Of a stretch of DNA of 59,001 bases, positions 1 to 8,987 are shown piece after piece. The DNA comes from Haliea sp. (GTDB taxonomy: Bacteria; Pseudomonadota; Gammaproteobacteria; Pseudomonadales; Halieaceae). The notes under the pieces are model-generated. The model saw only the letters and a list, made by a program, of their open reading frames with translations, ran no database searches and was not told where the DNA came from. The position numbers and the translations under genes are program-made. Every line of letters begins with the position of its first letter. Position 1 is the first letter of the stretch. The stretch is from NCBI GenBank assembly GCA_030730585.1, contig JANQUV010000039.1, positions 28,389 to 87,389 of the forward strand, in the 5' to 3' direction.

Positions 1-3000
1 CCAGCGCTTGGCATCCAGCAGAATCATATATAGTGCAGGCACGAGCAACAGCGTAATCACCGTCGCAAACACGATGCCGAAGGCCAGCGACACGGCCATC
101 GGCACGATTTCTTGTGCCTGAGCACTGCGCTCCAGCAACATGGGTGCCAGGCCAAAGAAGGTGGTCAGCGAGGTTAGCAGAATGGCGCGGAAGCGCTGTG
201 TGCATGACTCCACCACGGCCCGCAGGGGCTCTACGCCGCTCTTGACCGCATTGTTAATATGATCAACGAGGATCAGACTGTCGTTCACCACAACACCACT
301 CAATGCAATAACGCCCATCATGGACATCATGCTTAAAGGGTATCCGGTGAGCCAGTGGCCGACCACCGCGCCGATGACGCCAAACGGAATCACGCCCATA
401 ATAATCAACGGCTGTAGATAGGAGCGCGTGGGGATCGCCAATAGAGCATAAATACCGAACAGGGCGAGACCGAACCCGATCATCATGCTTTTCACTATCT
501 TGCTCTCCTCGTCGGCCATACCGGCAACGGCGTAGCTGAGCCCAGGGTAGCTTTGCAATAGCCCCGGGAGGACTTCGGCCTCCAGATCGGCAACGATACG
601 CGAAGGCTCTACCACGTCCTTATTGGCTTCCGCAGTGACTTCTGCTGCGCGCTGGTAGTTGATATGGGTCACTTTACGCAGCCCCTGCCGAACTTCCAGG
701 CTTGCCACCGTCTCGAAGGGCAGCTCTCGTCCATCCGGTGTGCGTATGTACATATCTTGTAGTGTATTGATCGTTTCGCGGTCGGCACGAGGGTAGCGCA
801 CCATGACTTTAACTTCATCGAGCCCGCGCTGCATGCGCTGGGCCTCGGCACCGTAGAAGGCGTGACGCACCTGAGTGGCAACCTCGTAGCGGGTCAGCCC
901 GAGTGCCTCCCCCTCCGGCAGCAGCTCAATATTGAACTCGTCCGCCGTATCGCTGGCGCCATTACGCACGTCATAGATACCGTCGTAGCGGTGAATGGCA
1001 GTTTCCAGCTCGGCGGCCGCTGCTCGCAACAGGGTGAAGTCGCGGTGCATCAGGTCGAAAGCAATCGCCGGTCCAAATGAGGGCCCGTCAGCGCTACTAA
1101 TAGACAGCACTTTGGTGCCGTGCAGGTTACCCACAGCTTCGCGCCAGCGCCGCTCGACTTCTCGCGTGGAAACGCTGCGCTGATCCTCCTTGGTGAGTTC
1201 GATTTCAACTCCGCCTGTAGTCCGGCCACTGCCATAGGCGAAGACATGATTGACGAGGTGTTCCTCGCCTCCCGTAGCATCGCTGTGCGACTTATCGACA
1301 TGCTCAAGTGCAGTCACGATATGTTCGATAACCGCTAGGGTGCGTTCCTCGGGGGTGCCTTCGGTCATTTCTAGTTGCATCGAAATAAATTCACCGGGCA
1401 CATCGGGTGCAATAACCGTGCGCACAATGCCGCCGGCCACTAGCCCGCTGCACAGGATCAACAGTGCAACAAAGGAGGCCAGGGTCGCGTAGCGATTGCG
1501 AATGCAGCGCTGCATTAATGGGCTGTAGCGCTCATGGATAAACCGTTTGAGGGTGTGGTTGACGCGCTGTTGTTGCCGGTCAACAGCGAGCAATAGCCGA
1601 TTACGTGTGGGTTTGCTGTGGGCCAAGTGTGCGGGCAGAATCCATTTGGATTCGATCAGCGAAAACACCAAACACAATATGACAACCCAACCACAGGCTT
1701 CTGGAAAAGCAGCGAAAACCCCCTCCATAAACAAGGTGGGCGCAAAAGCGACAATGGTGGTAAGCACGCCAAAGGTGGCAGGCACTGCCACTTTATTGAC
1801 ACCATCGACCACACTTTGAATGCTGTGCCCAAAACGTTCCTGTTCGGTGTAGGCGCTTTCTCCCATAATAATGGCATCGTCAACCACGATGCCCAGCACC
1901 AAGATAAAACCGAACAAGCTGATCATGTTCAGGCTAGCGTGAATATAGGGAGTGTTAATGAGTGCCATGGCGCCCAAGAAGCACACGGGAATACCCAGCA
2001 TGACCCAGAAGGCCAGCTTGATCTCCAAAAACAGCGCCAGCACGATGAAAACCAGCAAAGCACCCATCGCAAGGTTTTTCAGCATCATGCCCAAGCGCCC
2101 TTCCAGATAGAAGGTGATATCTGACCAGATGTCCAGCGTGACTGCAGACGGCAATTGAAGCTGCTTTTGTTCAACCCAGGCGCGAGTGGCCTCGGCTGTA
2201 TCCATAATATCCTGCTCACCCATGGCGAACACTTGAATGCCCAGCGAGTAGCTGCCGTTGAAGCGGGCGAAACCGCTGTCCTCTACAAAGCCATCGTTTA
2301 CCGTCGCGATATCCCCCAGCAGCAGCCTCGTGCCATCAGGGAAACTGCGTAAAACGATGGACTCAAAGTCCTGCTGCACGTAGGCCTGGCCTTGCGTGCG
2401 CAACAAAATATCGCCCTGACGGGTGCGCAGTGAACCGGCAGGCAGGTCCAGAGATGAGCGCGCTATAACATCGGCAACCTCGTGCAGTGTGAGGTGATAC
2501 TCACGCAGCAACGGCTCGGAAATTTCGATGGAGACCTCGTAGTCGCGCGCGCCCACGACCTCAGCCGCAGACACTTCGGGCAGGGTCAGTAAATCGCGCC
2601 GGATATCTTCTGCCAGTATTTTCATGCTGCGCTCGTCCAACTCCCCGGAAAGCTGCAGCTGAAGCGCAGGAAATTGCAGTTCCGGCTGGCTGATGATCGC
2701 GCTCTCGGCGTTGGCCGGAAAGTGTTGGATGGAATCGATGCGGTTTTTGATTTCACTGAGCAGGGCGTTGAGGTCGGTGCCTTCCTGGGGTTCCACCATT
2801 ACCCTGGCATGAGAGTCCAGGGCATCGGACTCCACGCGTTTGATGCCATCGAGGTCGTTGATCGCCTCCTCGATTTTTAACACGATGCCTTGTTCAACCT
2901 CTTCCGGAGAGGCGCCGGGATAGGACATATTGATAAAAATCAGTTCGATATCGAAGCTGGGGAACATGGACCGCTGGATATTAAATGCGGACCCGAGGCC

Positions 3001-3090
3001 GACCACCAGAATGATGGCCATGAGCAGGTTGGCCGCTACCGGGTTGTGTGCAAACCAGGCGATAACTCCGCCCTGATGGTGCGTGCTCAT
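1..3090 (-). CDS. RND-family efflux permease (AcrB/HAE1-like), 3' partial
   Basis: Inner-membrane proton-driven RND transporter that works with the adaptor encoded just upstream to expel substrates across the envelope. I translated 1030 codons from ATG at 3090 without a stop to the left edge. The protein starts MSTHHQGGVIAWFAHNPVAA, with the first membrane helix right after. Two large periplasmic loops each contain the PN/PC-type repeats of the family. The TM4 motif GIVVDDAIIMGE (about residue 400) carries the paired Asp of the proton relay. The visible end reads VPALYMILLDAKRW, matching the last transmembrane segment, so probably only a short tail is missing. The start codon overlaps the adaptor stop as ATGA, indicating translational coupling. 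Substrate unknown. Confidence 0.93.
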   Translation of the reverse strand, partial: MSTHHQGGVIAWFAHNPVAANLLMAIILVVGLGSAFNIQRSMFPSFDIELIFINMSYPGASPEEVEQGIVLKIEEAINDLDGIKRVESDALDSHARVMVEPQEGTDLNALLSEIKNRIDSIQHFPANAESAIISQPELQFPALQLQLSGELDERSMKILAEDIRRDLLTLPEVSAAEVVGARDYEVSIEISEPLLREYHLTLHEVADVIARSSLDLPAGSLRTRQGDILLRTQGQAYVQQDFESIVLRSFPDGTRLLLGDIATVNDGFVEDSGFARFNGSYSLGIQVFAMGEQDIMDTAEATRAWVEQKQLQLPSAVTLDIWSDITFYLEGRLGMMLKNLAMGALLVFIVLALFLEIKLAFWVMLGIPVCFLGAMALINTPYIHASLNMISLFGFILVLGIVVDDAIIMGESAYTEQERFGHSIQSVVDGVNKVAVPATFGVLTTIVAFAPTLFMEGVFAAFPEACGWVVILCLVFSLIESKWILPAHLAHSKPTRNRLLLAVDRQQQRVNHTLKRFIHERYSPLMQRCIRNRYATLASFVALLILCSGLVAGGIVRTVIAPDVPGEFISMQLEMTEGTPEERTLAVIEHIVTALEHVDKSHSDATGGEEHLVNHVFAYGSGRTTGGVEIELTKEDQRSVSTREVERRWREAVGNLHGTKVLSISSADGPSFGPAIAFDLMHRDFTLLRAAAAELETAIHRYDGIYDVRNGASDTADEFNIELLPEGEALGLTRYEVATQVRHAFYGAEAQRMQRGLDEVKVMVRYPRADRETINTLQDMYIRTPDGRELPFETVASLEVRQGLRKVTHINYQRAAEVTAEANKDVVEPSRIVADLEAEVLPGLLQSYPGLSYAVAGMADEESKIVKSMMIGFGLALFGIYALLAIPTRSYLQPLIIMGVIPFGVIGAVVGHWLTGYPLSMMSMMGVIALSGVVVNDSLILVDHINNAVKSGVEPLRAVVESCTQRFRAILLTSLTTFFGLAPMLLERSAQAQEIVPMAVSLAFGIVFATVITLLLVPALYMILLDAKRW

Positions 3091-4367
3091 GGTGAAGGCG
3101 CCTCACCGGTTATCGATTGCGCTTTATCCTCGGCAAGGTCGCTGTTGAGGGGGAGCGGTGAGTTTTTGATATGCTCCTGCTCGCGGAGCTCGCGACTGCT
3201 AACCCGCGATACCACACTCACTTCAGCACCGGTCAGTGCGTTGTCCAAAGTGGTGAGAATGACCTCGTCGCCGTCTTCCAACCCTGAAGAAACGTAGACA
3301 AAATCACCCCCGGTGCGCAGCGTGATAACCGCGCGATTGCGCACCAGATTGTTGTCATCGACCACTGCAACATTGTCGCCCGCGCGCATGACGTAGCGTG
3401 GCAGAGCCACCAATCCTGGCATTGGCCGCCCCTCGATGTTGGCGGTGACAAAGGTCCCCACGCGCAAGGCTGCGCGCTCCGGCTGGTTGAGGCCATAGGG
3501 GTCGTCAATACGCGCAACAGCAAACAGCGACCGCGAGCGTTCGTCGAAGACACCCTCACTGCGATGCAGCCGGGCAGGCCAATGACTGACGTCGCCGTTC
3601 ACGTCCGTATAGAGGTCAATGGTCGCACCAGCGTCGTCGCTGCGTACTCCGGGTAAGTCGAGATAAGCCAGTCGGGTCTGCGGGATAGGCAAGCGCACCT
3701 CGGCGATATCGACTGAGAAGATCTCGGCGAGTTGCGCGCCGGGTGTGACGAATTGCCCCAGTTCACTGTGTTTGGCGCTAATCAACGCCGAATACGGTGC
3801 GCGCACACTGGTTCTGTCGAGGTCATTCTGCGCTGTTTGCAGGTCAGCGCGCGCGGCGAGGAGTTGTCCTTCAGCTTGCGCCAGCTGTGGCTTGCGCAGG
3901 TACAGGTCGCGGGCCTCTGGTGATCTCTGGCTGCCGGCGGGAAGCTTTTCCCATTCTCGCCGTGCAACATCGGCTCGCCCTTGCTCCTGCAGCAATTCAC
4001 TTTCTGCTGCACGGATTGCGGCCTCAGCGCGCGCCTGCCGGGCTTGATAGTCTCGCGGGTCAATGCGCAGCAGCACTTCGTCTTTCTGTAAAAAACCGCC
4101 CACGTTAAAAGTCGGTGAGACCTCGACGATGCGGCCCTGAACTTCTGCCAGCAAGGTCGTTTGTTGCAGCGGTGAGACCGTACCCTGTGCTTGCATTGGG
4201 ATACGAATGGTTTCCTTTTCAGCGACCACCACATCCACAGTAACGGGCGCGTAGATTGGCTCGGTAATATCTGTGTCAGGCCGCAGTGAATAGAGCAGTG
4301 CTGTGATGAGGGCTGCTACCAGCAAGAGTGCGATAGCGATGATAGATTGGCTTTTTACCGTGGACAC
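3087..4367 (-). CDS. RND efflux periplasmic adaptor (membrane fusion protein, HlyD/AcrA family)
   Basis: Membrane-fusion subunit linking the RND permease to an outer-membrane channel. The 426-residue product starts with an uncleaved-type N-terminal membrane anchor (residues 8-27). A lipoyl/barrel-sandwich half follows (around TVSPLQQTTLLAEVQGRIVE). Next come a long alpha-helical hairpin rich in Ala, Gln, Glu and Arg (about 110-195), the second lipoyl half (SAKHSELGQFVTPGAQL), then beta-barrel and membrane-proximal domains. The start is GTG at 4367 with no strong Shine-Dalgarno. The stop overlaps the permease start by four bases. No outer-membrane factor gene is visible in the window, so a TolC homologue elsewhere is presumed. 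The charged tail after about residue 395 is not conserved in the family. Confidence 0.92.
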   Translation of the reverse strand: MSTVKSQSIIAIALLLVAALITALLYSLRPDTDITEPIYAPVTVDVVVAEKETIRIPMQAQGTVSPLQQTTLLAEVQGRIVEVSPTFNVGGFLQKDEVLLRIDPRDYQARQARAEAAIRAAESELLQEQGRADVARREWEKLPAGSQRSPEARDLYLRKPQLAQAEGQLLAARADLQTAQNDLDRTSVRAPYSALISAKHSELGQFVTPGAQLAEIFSVDIAEVRLPIPQTRLAYLDLPGVRSDDAGATIDLYTDVNGDVSHWPARLHRSEGVFDERSRSLFAVARIDDPYGLNQPERAALRVGTFVTANIEGRPMPGLVALPRYVMRAGDNVAVVDDNNLVRNRAVITLRTGGDFVYVSSGLEDGDEVILTTLDNALTGAEVSVVSRVSSRELREQEHIKNSPLPLNSDLAEDKAQSITGEAPSP

Positions 4368-4436
4368 ATTGAATACCAGTTCGGTGCACTGGCCCGCAAC
4401 ACCCAGTGTGCGAGCCCGTGCAAACGGAAAGTTATC

Positions 4437-4445
4437 TTTATATCA
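4437..4445 (-). promoter_or_regulatory. Possible extended -10 promoter for the RND operon
   Basis: On the minus strand the string TGATATAAA fits an extended -10 element (TGn plus TATAAA). It lies about 70 bases before the adaptor GTG and downstream of the mscS stop. No good -35 hexamer was found at the usual distance. The placement would let the efflux operon be transcribed separately from mscS. Confidence 0.3.
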
Positions 4446-4473
4446 CATAGGCAGATTTGCGCTCTGTGAAATA

Positions 4474-4491
4474 CTGGTAATACGCTACCAG
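4474..4491 (-). terminator. Hairpin just after mscS (weak terminator candidate)
   Basis: A perfect six-base stem, CTGGTA with TACCAG around a six-base loop, begins three bases after the mscS stop on the minus strand. Only a short mixed T run (TATTT) follows, so it could be a weak terminator or an RNA 3'-end stabiliser. Confidence 0.35.
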
Positions 4492-4493
4492 AA

Positions 4494-5312
4494 TCAGGCT
4501 TTTGTGGGGCTGTGTACGTCCATTTGCGGGAAGGGAATAGTGATTCCGGCTTCGTCAAACCTCAGCTTTACGGCCTCAATGGTGTCCCAGGAGACGGCCC
4601 AATAGTCTTCTGATTTCACCCAGGGCCGAACCAGAAACTTAACGCTTGAGTCCGCGAGTTCGCCAACGGCTATGGTGGGTGCCGGATCCAACAGTATCCG
4701 CTCGTCGGCAGCAATAATGTCCTCCAGCAGTTTCTTCGCCTTGCGTAGGTCATCCCCGTAGGAGACGCCAAAGACGAGGTCGACACGGCGTGTCGGGCGA
4801 GCTGAGTAGTTGGTGATGTTGTTGCCGATTACGGCACTGTTGGGCACGGTCACTTCTTTGTTGTCGGGAGTGGTCAGTATGGTGGTGAAAATACTGATGC
4901 TCTGAACAACGCCCATGGCGCCACCGGCTTCAACGAAGTTACCCTTCGTGAAAGGGCGAAAGATGATCAGCAATACGCCTGCGGCGAGGTTTGACAGGGA
5001 GCTTTGCAAAGACAGCCCGATGGCCAGGCCCGCGGCACCGAGTAGCGCCACCATTGACGTTGTGTCAATGCCGAGTTGGCTGAGTGCCGCGATGATCACA
5101 AACAGCAGCAATATCCAATGTAGAATGGACGTGAGGAACTTCACCAGCACCTCGTCCATTTGACGCGCTCGCATGAATTTATCAACCCATCCGGCGACGA
5201 CCTTCACCACTGTGCGGCCGATATAAAAAATAGCCAATGCAAAAATGATGCGTGTGCCCCAAGGTATCACGTAGCCTTGCAGCAGTTCGTTTAAGTCAAG
5301 ATTTTCGAACAT
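4494..5312 (-). CDS. Small-conductance mechanosensitive channel (MscS family)
   Basis: Tension-gated inner-membrane channel that releases solutes on osmotic downshock. The 272-residue protein has the minimal MscS layout: three transmembrane helices (about 15-35, 60-80, 85-110), then the cytoplasmic beta and alpha/beta domains. The pore-lining TM3 reads LLGAAGLAIGLSLQSSLSNL, with the Gly/Ala packing pattern typical of MscS, followed by GVLLIIFRPF. The C-terminal segment VDLVFGVSYGDDLRKAKKLL matches the mixed alpha/beta domain. Length is close to E. coli MscS (286). The gene is monocistronic or leads into the RND operon, and it is divergent from the MaoC gene. Confidence 0.93.
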   Translation of the reverse strand: MFENLDLNELLQGYVIPWGTRIIFALAIFYIGRTVVKVVAGWVDKFMRARQMDEVLVKFLTSILHWILLLFVIIAALSQLGIDTTSMVALLGAAGLAIGLSLQSSLSNLAAGVLLIIFRPFTKGNFVEAGGAMGVVQSISIFTTILTTPDNKEVTVPNSAVIGNNITNYSARPTRRVDLVFGVSYGDDLRKAKKLLEDIIAADERILLDPAPTIAVGELADSSVKFLVRPWVKSEDYWAVSWDTIEAVKLRFDEAGITIPFPQMDVHSPTKA

Positions 5313-5491
5313 GTTCGGTCTCCTGTTTTGTTACCTTGCCAATATACCGTACCTCCTCGCCTCGTGCAGGCTCTGCTCCGTCATGTGCGCTGCCTTGGTT
5401 CTGGTGAGAAACATTGAACCAGTGCCGCTGCTCAGGTATTGGAGGGGTGGTATAGTTCTTGATCCAACGTAAAGCTAGAGGACGCAGTAAC

Positions 5492-5947
5492 ATGACGATG
5501 ATATTTGAAACTCCCGCTGCTTTATTGGGCAGCGATGGCACTTCACTGGGCTGCACTGATTGGCTTGAGATCGAACAACGCCGCATCGATTTGTTTGCAG
5601 AAGCGACCGGTGATCATCAGTGGATTCACGTCGATCCTGAACGTGCAGCTAAAGGGCCTTTCGGTAAGACGATTGCCCACGGCTACCTAACGCTGTCCCT
5701 TGCCAATTTGTTTTTGCCGCAGTTATTGCAGGTGAGTAATGTGTCAATGGGCGTTAATTACGGCTGTGACAAGGTTCGCTTCCCAGCGCCTGTACCGGTC
5801 GGCAGTCGAGTTCGCGGTTGCGGCGAAATTGTTACGGCTGAATCCGTGAAAGGCGGCGTACAAGTGGTAGTGAGAGTGACGATTGAAGTGGAAGGCAGCG
5901 ACCGCCCGGCTTGTGTGATTGACACCATCAGCCGTTTTTTCCCCTAA
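5492..5947 (+). CDS. MaoC-like (R)-specific enoyl-CoA hydratase
   Basis: Single hot-dog-fold MaoC dehydratase, 151 residues, expected to hydrate trans-2-enoyl-CoA esters to (R)-3-hydroxyacyl-CoA. The hydratase signature is ATGDHQWIHVD, with the catalytic Asp at about 41 and His at about 46, followed by the substrate-loop stretch HGYLTLSLANLF. I chose ATG at 5492 because AGAGGA lies nine bases upstream. A TTG eleven codons earlier is in frame but has no such site. It is the first gene of a plus-strand run with the NUDIX and flavoprotein genes, in a block rich in CoA-ester genes. The exact substrate cannot be read from sequence. Confidence 0.88.
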   Translation: MTMIFETPAALLGSDGTSLGCTDWLEIEQRRIDLFAEATGDHQWIHVDPERAAKGPFGKTIAHGYLTLSLANLFLPQLLQVSNVSMGVNYGCDKVRFPAPVPVGSRVRGCGEIVTAESVKGGVQVVVRVTIEVEGSDRPACVIDTISRFFP

Positions 5948-5968
5948 AGCTCCGTCGAGGTTGCGTGT

Positions 5969-6667
5969 ATGTTGGAAATGGGTGTAGGCGAGGTTCCAAT
6001 TTATCCCTCTGCCACGGTGGTGCCAGTGCGCGACGGTCCAAAGGGCCTGGAGGTGCTGCTTTTGCAGCGTAACGCCGCGCTGAAGCATATGGGGGGCGAA
6101 TGGGTATTTCCAGGCGGCCGCGTAGATCCTGCGGATTATACGGTGCCGGGCGATCATGATCTGGCTGCGCTACAGGCGGCAATCCGCGAAACACAGGAGG
6201 AAGCGGGCGTACAGATTGCCGCTAAGCAGTTATGTTCTTTGTCGCATTGGACCACACCGGAGGGCGCCAAGCGGCGCTACAGCACCTGGTTTTTCCTCGC
6301 TGTGTTGGCAGCTGACCAGGAGGTGCGTGTGGATGGTGGTGAAATTTCTGCCTATCGCTGGGTGCGTCCTGCCGATGCTTTTGCCGACATTCGCAATACA
6401 GAGAGCCCGTTCCGTTTGATGCCGCCGACCTATGTCAGTTTGGTCGAGCTAGCCGCCTATGCTGACACGGCCGCGGCACAGTGTGCCTTGCGTGCGCGAG
6501 CGCCGCTGCGCTTTGCGCCGCGCATGGTGATGCTCGAGGGAGGCGTATGCTTTTTGTACGAGGATGATGCGGGTTACCAGAGCCTGTTGGAGGATGCTTC
6601 CGGGCCCCGGCATCGCACCTATATGGTTAATAATCAGCTTGAGTATATTCGAGACGTGCCGGGGTGA
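5969..6667 (+). CDS. NUDIX hydrolase (NUDT19/CoA-pyrophosphatase-like)
   Basis: Hydrolase of a nucleoside diphosphate linked to another moiety. The NUDIX box is recognisable: GG at 49-50 and RETQEEAG at 73-80 supply the metal-binding glutamates. The spacing between the two halves is about ten residues longer than the textbook Gx5Ex7REUXEEXGU, as in the larger NUDT19/NUDT8-type branch. At 232 residues it also matches those longer members. The stop overlaps the GTG start of the next gene (GTGA), suggesting coupling. In the context of CoA-ester genes, hydrolysis of CoA or acyl-CoA is an attractive but unproven role. Confidence 0.85.
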   Translation: MLEMGVGEVPIYPSATVVPVRDGPKGLEVLLLQRNAALKHMGGEWVFPGGRVDPADYTVPGDHDLAALQAAIRETQEEAGVQIAAKQLCSLSHWTTPEGAKRRYSTWFFLAVLAADQEVRVDGGEISAYRWVRPADAFADIRNTESPFRLMPPTYVSLVELAAYADTAAAQCALRARAPLRFAPRMVMLEGGVCFLYEDDAGYQSLLEDASGPRHRTYMVNNQLEYIRDVPG

Positions 6668-7937
6668 GTGAGCCCCTGTTGCGCCGACGGGAGTTATTGG
6701 CCGGGCTGGGTGCGGGATCCGCAGGCCTGTTGCTACCCGGCCAGGCAGCGGCCGTGTCGCGGCAGGATATTCGTTCTTGGGATGATACGACCGATGTACT
6801 GGTTGCGGGGTCGGGTTCTGCGGCCTGCAGTGCGGCCATTGAGGCTCGGCGCAAAGGTGTACCCGTATTGCTGATTGAGTCGTTACCCCAATTTGGCGGC
6901 TCCTCGGCAATGTCTGGCGGCGTTGTGTATGCGGGTGGCGGTACTGCCCTGCAGCGTGCGGGGGGGTTTGAAGATGGCGTTGAGGATATGTATCGCTTCA
7001 TAGCCGGCAATAGTGGTTCCCACCCGCAACTGAGAAAAATACAACGTTATTGTGAGGAGAGTGCGGCGCACTTCGATTGGATGGTCGCTTTGGGTGTGCC
7101 CTACAACGAGCGCTTCACATCCGCAAAAGAGCTGAGCCTTGGCGACGAATCTCTGTATTACTCGGGCAATGAACTGGCGTGGCCGGCTTGCGACAATGCG
7201 CGTCCGGTGCCGCGTGGCCATGTGCCCGGCCGACGGGTGGGCGCGCTTTGATGGAAGTGCTGTTGGCGCAGACAGCGGCTGCAGGAGCCGTGCTGCGTTC
7301 TGGTGTTACAGGGCGGCGTTTAATTGTAGAGCGCGATGGCCGGGTGGTCGGCATGCAGGTGCTGGCAGAGGGCGTTACTCGCAATATTCGAGCGCTGCGA
7401 GGCGTGGTGCTTGCCTGTGGTGGCTTCATACACAACCGCCAGATGGTACAACGCCATGCTCCGGCGCTGTTTGACGGCTCAGCGCCCTGGGGTAGCGCCG
7501 GTGAACTTGGCGAAGGTATTGCGATGGGTTCAGCCGTCGGTGGCGAAACCTTGCAGATGCATGAGGGGCTTGCCATCACTCCCATTTACCCACCCGAATC
7601 CGCGCTGGCGGGCATTGTGGTGAACGCCACTGCTCAGCGCTTTTTGGCTGAAGACAGTTACTACGGCGTACTGGGCGATGCTATCGCTTACCAGCAACAG
7701 GGGCAGGCCTGGCTAATTACTGATGCGAGCAGCAGCTTTAATTTTCCTCAAGACAATTTTTTGCCGGTAGCCGAAGGCTCTACTATTGGTGAAGCCATTC
7801 ACGGGCTGTTTGCGGCAGGCCGCACGGTGGCGGGCTTGCCGGTTGCGCCTTATATAGCCAGCGGGTTCTCGGTGGGTGATTGCACCTTCTTTGGCCGCCG
7901 CGCCGGTATCGCGGCGGCCAGTGAGATACCCTCATGA
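6664..7937 (+). pseudogene. FAD-binding (fumarate reductase/ketosteroid dehydrogenase-like) flavoprotein, frameshifted and internally shortened
   Basis: Two adjoining reading frames encode one FAD_binding_2 flavoprotein. The N-part (GTG at 6664, overlapping the NUDIX stop) has a Tat-like leader (RRRELLAG, then a hydrophobic stretch to about 30) and the dinucleotide-binding motif GSGSAA at 49-54. Just after PRGHVPG the frame is lost near 7225-7235 and runs to TGA at 7251. The following frame resumes with TGGRALMEVLL, as if one base were missing in a C/G run. Near the C-end, TIGEAIHGLFAAGRT joins two regions that are normally separated by roughly 80-100 residues in relatives known to me. So an in-frame deletion is also likely. 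The end (GFSVGDCTFFGRRAG) is the usual family terminus. Sequencing error could explain the frameshift but not the deletion. Confidence 0.75.
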
Positions 7938-8104
7938 TTCATATTGTCTGGAGCCCGCAGTTATTGTTCCTGTGGCTGGAAGATCCTTTTGCCATGTTCC
8001 CTGGCACCATGATGATGGCGCGCGGTATCCCCGACCCGCAGCAACGATCCGATCTGGTCGCTTATCTGAAGCGCGCTTCTGTGCGCAGTGTAGAAGAGGA
8101 GTAA
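7934..8104 (+). pseudogene. C-terminal stub of a class I cytochrome c
   Basis: A 56-codon frame opening with ATG that overlaps the flavoprotein stop as ATGA. Its content matches the last third of small cytochromes c: LFLWLEDPFAMFPGTMMMA, then GIPDPQQRSDLVAYLKRAS. This includes the PGTxM methionine heme ligand and the terminal helix. No CXXCH heme-attachment motif and no signal peptide exist upstream in this frame, where a stop lies four codons before the ATG. It is therefore most likely a remnant of an electron-acceptor gene once paired with the flavoprotein. It could still be translated as a short peptide, but it cannot bind heme covalently. Confidence 0.65.
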
Positions 8105-8106
8105 CA

Positions 8107-8970
8107 ATGACAGTCAGACCACGTACGGCGCTGTATATGCCGGGATCTAATTTGCGCGCGATGGATAAGGCGCGCCGCCTGCCGGCGGATGCCATTATTT
8201 TTGACCTTGAGGACGCTGTGGCACCAGATGCAAAGCCTGCTGCACGCGCTCAAGTATTGGAGCAACTCGCCGCAGGGGGTTACGGAGCACGCCAGCTGGT
8301 GGTGCGCTGCAACGCACTGACCTCACCTTGGGGGCATGAAGATCTGCAGGCCATGGCCAGGTCGTCGCTTGGAGTTATCTGCCTGCCGAAGGTGGAGTCC
8401 GTCGAGCAATTACAGGCTGTGGTGGCCCTTTTGGACGATCTGGGCCGCGAAGATATCGTGATCTGGGCCATGATCGAGACGCCAATGGGCGTCGCCAATG
8501 TCGAGCAGATCGCAGGTTTCACGCGTGTGAGTGCGTTGCTCATGGGCACCACAGACTTGTGTGCGGAGCTGCGCTTGCCGCCAGATCCATTGCGGCAGGG
8601 TTTGCTCTATGCACTGCAACGCTGTGTGCTTGCAGCGCGGTTAGCCGGCATCATGGTGCTGGATGGTGTGTATCTGGATATTGGTGATAAGCCTGGGTTG
8701 CAGGCGGTGTGCGAACAGGGGCGCGCCCTTGGATTCGACGGCAAGACGCTGATTCACCCGGGGCAGATTGAGGCTACCAATCTCGTTTTCGGCCCTGCTC
8801 CCGGTGCGGTGGAACACGCACAGCGTTTGCTGGCCTTATGGGAGGAAACCGCGTCGGCGGGCAAAGCAGTTGCCGTATTGGACGGTAAGTTGATTGAGTC
8901 GATGCATGTTGACGAGGCGTTGCGCGTTCTCGCTACAGCCGAACATATCGCCCGGCTGCAGCAAGAATAG
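8107..8970 (+). CDS. HpcH/HpaI aldolase / CitE-like CoA-ester lyase
   Basis: 287-residue TIM-barrel lyase of the citrate lyase beta/malyl-CoA lyase family, which cleaves or forms 3-hydroxyacyl-CoA thioesters with a divalent metal. Visible motifs are MPGSN (11-15, phosphate/CoA loop), DLEDAV (33-38), the metal-ligand glutamate in MIETPMG (about 124), Asp at about 150 in GTTDLCAE, and FDGKTLIHPGQI near the C-terminus. The start ATG at 8107 is preceded by GAGGAG inside the end of the cytochrome stub. An upstream in-frame extension overlaps that stub and was not used. Candidate substrates are malyl-, methylmalyl- or citramalyl-CoA-like esters. The neighbouring thiolase/DUF35 pair suggests a branched or side-chain CoA pathway. 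Confidence 0.88.
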   Translation: MTVRPRTALYMPGSNLRAMDKARRLPADAIIFDLEDAVAPDAKPAARAQVLEQLAAGGYGARQLVVRCNALTSPWGHEDLQAMARSSLGVICLPKVESVEQLQAVVALLDDLGREDIVIWAMIETPMGVANVEQIAGFTRVSALLMGTTDLCAELRLPPDPLRQGLLYALQRCVLAARLAGIMVLDGVYLDIGDKPGLQAVCEQGRALGFDGKTLIHPGQIEATNLVFGPAPGAVEHAQRLLALWEETASAGKAVAVLDGKLIESMHVDEALRVLATAEHIARLQQE

Positions 8971-8987
8971 TCTGCGCTAGTAGGCTT

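Noticed and set aside
7876-8106. Upstream extension of the CitE-like lyase
   Set aside because: It overlaps the flavoprotein end and the cytochrome stub in another frame, and the family N-terminus (TALYMPGSN) starts just after ATG 8107.
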